Assembly (NCBI RefSeq): GCF_001485435.1 | Contig: NZ_BCMS01000001.1 | Location: 1,869,501-1,933,500 of the forward strand | Length of the DNA: 64,000 nt | Direction of reading: 5' to 3' | Source of the DNA: Deinococcus grandis | GTDB taxonomy: Bacteria; Deinococcota; Deinococci; Deinococcales; Deinococcaceae | Shown: piece after piece, positions 62,542 to 64,000 of the stretch | Numbering within the stretch: the stretch's first letter is position 1 | How the letters are laid out: each line of letters opens with the position of its first letter | The notes under the pieces: model-generated | The model's input: the letters and a program-made list of their open reading frames with translations, nothing else | The model's database searches: none | Told to the model about the DNA's origin: nothing | Made by a program: the position numbers and the translations under genes

Positions 62542-64000
62542 TGGAGGCCGTCACGTCCCTGCTTGCGGGCTTCGAGACCGCCCTGACCCCCCTGAACCTG
62601 CTGTGGGCCCTGATCGGCGTGACACTGGGCACCCTGGTGGGCGTGCTGCCCGGCATCGGCCCGGCCCTGACCGTGGCGCTGCTGCTGCCGGTCACGGCGC
62701 AACTGCCGCCCGTGAGTGCGTTCATCATGTTCGCCGGGATCTACTACGGCGGGATGTTCGGCGGCAGCACCACCAGCATCCTGCTGAACACCCCGGGCGA
62801 ATCGAGCAGCATCATCACCGCCCTGGAAGGCAACAAGATGGCCCGCCGGGGCCGCGCCGCTGCCGCCCTGGCGACCGCCGCGATCGGGTCGTTCGTGGCG
62901 GGCACCATCGGCACGGCACTGCTGACCATAGCCGCCCCAGCCATCGCGGACGTGGCAGTCAAAATTCCTGCCAGCGCCACCTTCTCCATCACTGTTCTCG
63001 CCTTCGTGCTGATCAGCGCGACCTTCGGTTCTTCGCCACTCAGAGGCCTGATCAGTCTCTTCATCGGTCTGGCATTCGCCCTCATCGGCATCGACAGTCA
63101 GAGTGGTCAGGCCCGCTTCACACTGGGATTCCCTGAACTGTTGGACGGGATCGATTTCATTGTTCTGGTGATCGGCCTGTTCGCGGTGGGTGAGACCCTG
63201 TATGTGGCAAGTCGCCTGCGGAAAGACAAGGCCAGCGTGATCAAACTGGACGGAAACGCCAACATGAACCGCGAGGACTGGCGGCGCTCGTGGAAACCGT
63301 GGCTGCGCGGCACGGCGCTGGGCTTCCCGTTCGGCGCGATCCCGGCGGGCGGCGCGGAGATCCCCACCTTCCTGTCCTTCACGCTGGAGAAGAAGCTCAG
63401 CAAGCACCCCGAGGAGTTCGGCAAGGGCGCCATCGAGGGCGTGGCCGGGCCGGAAGCGGCGAACAACGCGTCCGCGGCGGGCGTGCTCGTACCGCTGCTG
63501 ACCCTGGGTCTGCCCACCAGCGCCACCGCCGCGATCCTGCTCGGCGCGTTCCAGCAGTACGGGATTCAGCCGGGGCCGCTGCTGTTCGCCACGAATGGGG
63601 ATCTGGTATGGGGTCTGATCGCCAGTCTGTTTATCGGCAATGTCATGCTGCTGGTGCTCAATCTGCCCTTAGCGCCTGTCTGGGCGAAGCTGCTGCTCGT
63701 GCCGCGCCCTTTCCTGTACGCTGGGATTCTGGTGTTCAGCACGGTGGGGGTGTACTCACTGAACAACAGCGTGTTCGACCTGGTGCTGCTGGCCATCGTC
63801 GGGGTGATCGGGTTCCTGATGCGGCGGTTTGACTTCCCCATCACGCCAGCGATCATCGGGGCGATTCTGGGACCAGTCGCCGAGAAACAGTTCAGAACTG
63901 CAGTGCAGAACAGCCAGGGGGATTTCACCGTCTTCTTCCAGCAGCCGCTGTCGGCGTTCATCCTGCTGATCGTGCTGGCGGCGCTGGTGGTGCCGCAGGT
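62541..64000 (+). CDS. tctA: Tripartite tricarboxylate transporter large subunit (partial)
   Basis: The frame is open from ATG 62541 to the right edge: 486 codons, so only about 15-20 residues of the usual 500 are missing. TctA forms the transport channel with 12 helices. The conserved LVGVLPGIGPALTVALLLP (residues about 32-50) and GIYYGGMFGGSTTSILLNTPGE segments form the substrate and Na+/H+ path; AIPAGGAEIPTFLS is the second, inverted-repeat equivalent. Two internal stretches (about 62920-63270 and 63590-63960) use more A/T-ending codons, including ATA and AGA, than the rest. Confidence 0.95.
   Translation, partial: MEAVTSLLAGFETALTPLNLLWALIGVTLGTLVGVLPGIGPALTVALLLPVTAQLPPVSAFIMFAGIYYGGMFGGSTTSILLNTPGESSSIITALEGNKMARRGRAAAALATAAIGSFVAGTIGTALLTIAAPAIADVAVKIPASATFSITVLAFVLISATFGSSPLRGLISLFIGLAFALIGIDSQSGQARFTLGFPELLDGIDFIVLVIGLFAVGETLYVASRLRKDKASVIKLDGNANMNREDWRRSWKPWLRGTALGFPFGAIPAGGAEIPTFLSFTLEKKLSKHPEEFGKGAIEGVAGPEAANNASAAGVLVPLLTLGLPTSATAAILLGAFQQYGIQPGPLLFATNGDLVWGLIASLFIGNVMLLVLNLPLAPVWAKLLLVPRPFLYAGILVFSTVGVYSLNNSVFDLVLLAIVGVIGFLMRRFDFPITPAIIGAILGPVAEKQFRTAVQNSQGDFTVFFQQPLSAFILLIVLAALVVPQ

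Overview
The window is a very GC-rich chromosomal segment that fits a Deinococcus species. The supporting signals are: a bacillithiol glycosyltransferase (bshA); a LysW-type aminoadipate kinase (lysZ); a lycopene cyclase; an Lpt-type permease next to glycolipid genes; and a dominant promoter style in which a TANNNT-like -10 box lies 6-8 bases before the start codon, giving leaderless mRNAs as known in Deinococcus. It holds about 70 protein genes, one tRNA and no recognisable transposase, phage or CRISPR locus. It reads as core chromosome.

Layout. 1-2.6 kb: a membrane protein and an autoregulated MerR gene, a metallophosphoesterase, tRNA-Pro and an exported TPR protein. 2.7-6.8 kb: a four-gene overlapping operon headed by a large P-loop NTPase/TPR protein. 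6.8-11.4 kb: a minus-strand operon of two sugar ABC permeases, a NUDIX protein, a lipoprotein and an FAD oxidoreductase, then a small stress protein. 11.6-13.7 kb: icd and msrA. 13.8-23.4 kb: an rRNA/tRNA methyltransferase, YchJ, an SPFH protein, bshA with an upstream short ORF, a maltodextrin-type glycosidase with a structured leader, gamma-carbonic anhydrase and a cold-shock gene. 23.6-32.4 kb: a DUF898 protein, an M48 protease, the phoH-ybeY-dgkA block, an acetyltransferase, a HAD hydrolase and aceA. 32.6-42.6 kb: a minus-strand envelope block (mreB, fabZ, LptF/G permease, MGDG-type glycosyltransferase, polysaccharide deacetylase), then gamma-glutamyltransferase, lysZ and ispH. 42.8-58.3 kb: a phospholipase D, a PlsY-like/acyl-ACP-reductase-like fusion, nnrDE, rsmA, a PfkB kinase, an NrnA-type nuclease, sdaAB, lycopene cyclase and several lipoproteins. 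58.5-64 kb: a CitA/DcuS-type two-component system divergent from a tctCBA tricarboxylate transporter that runs off the window.

The most unusual feature is a family of about 140-bp elements with inverted ends related to TGATACGGACTCCGG, plus shorter relatives. At all six loci the stop codon of a gene is the first triplet of the element. Two internal hairpins differ between copies by compensatory base changes. Other points of interest are a shared operator half-site (GTACACCA) at the promoters of icd and aceA, a palindrome resembling the Deinococcus radiation/desiccation response motif before the cold-shock gene, and the PlsY/reductase fusion. Carbon flow links several genes: icd and aceA split isocitrate, tctCBA would import tricarboxylates, sdaAB makes pyruvate from serine, and the envelope block builds and exports lipids.
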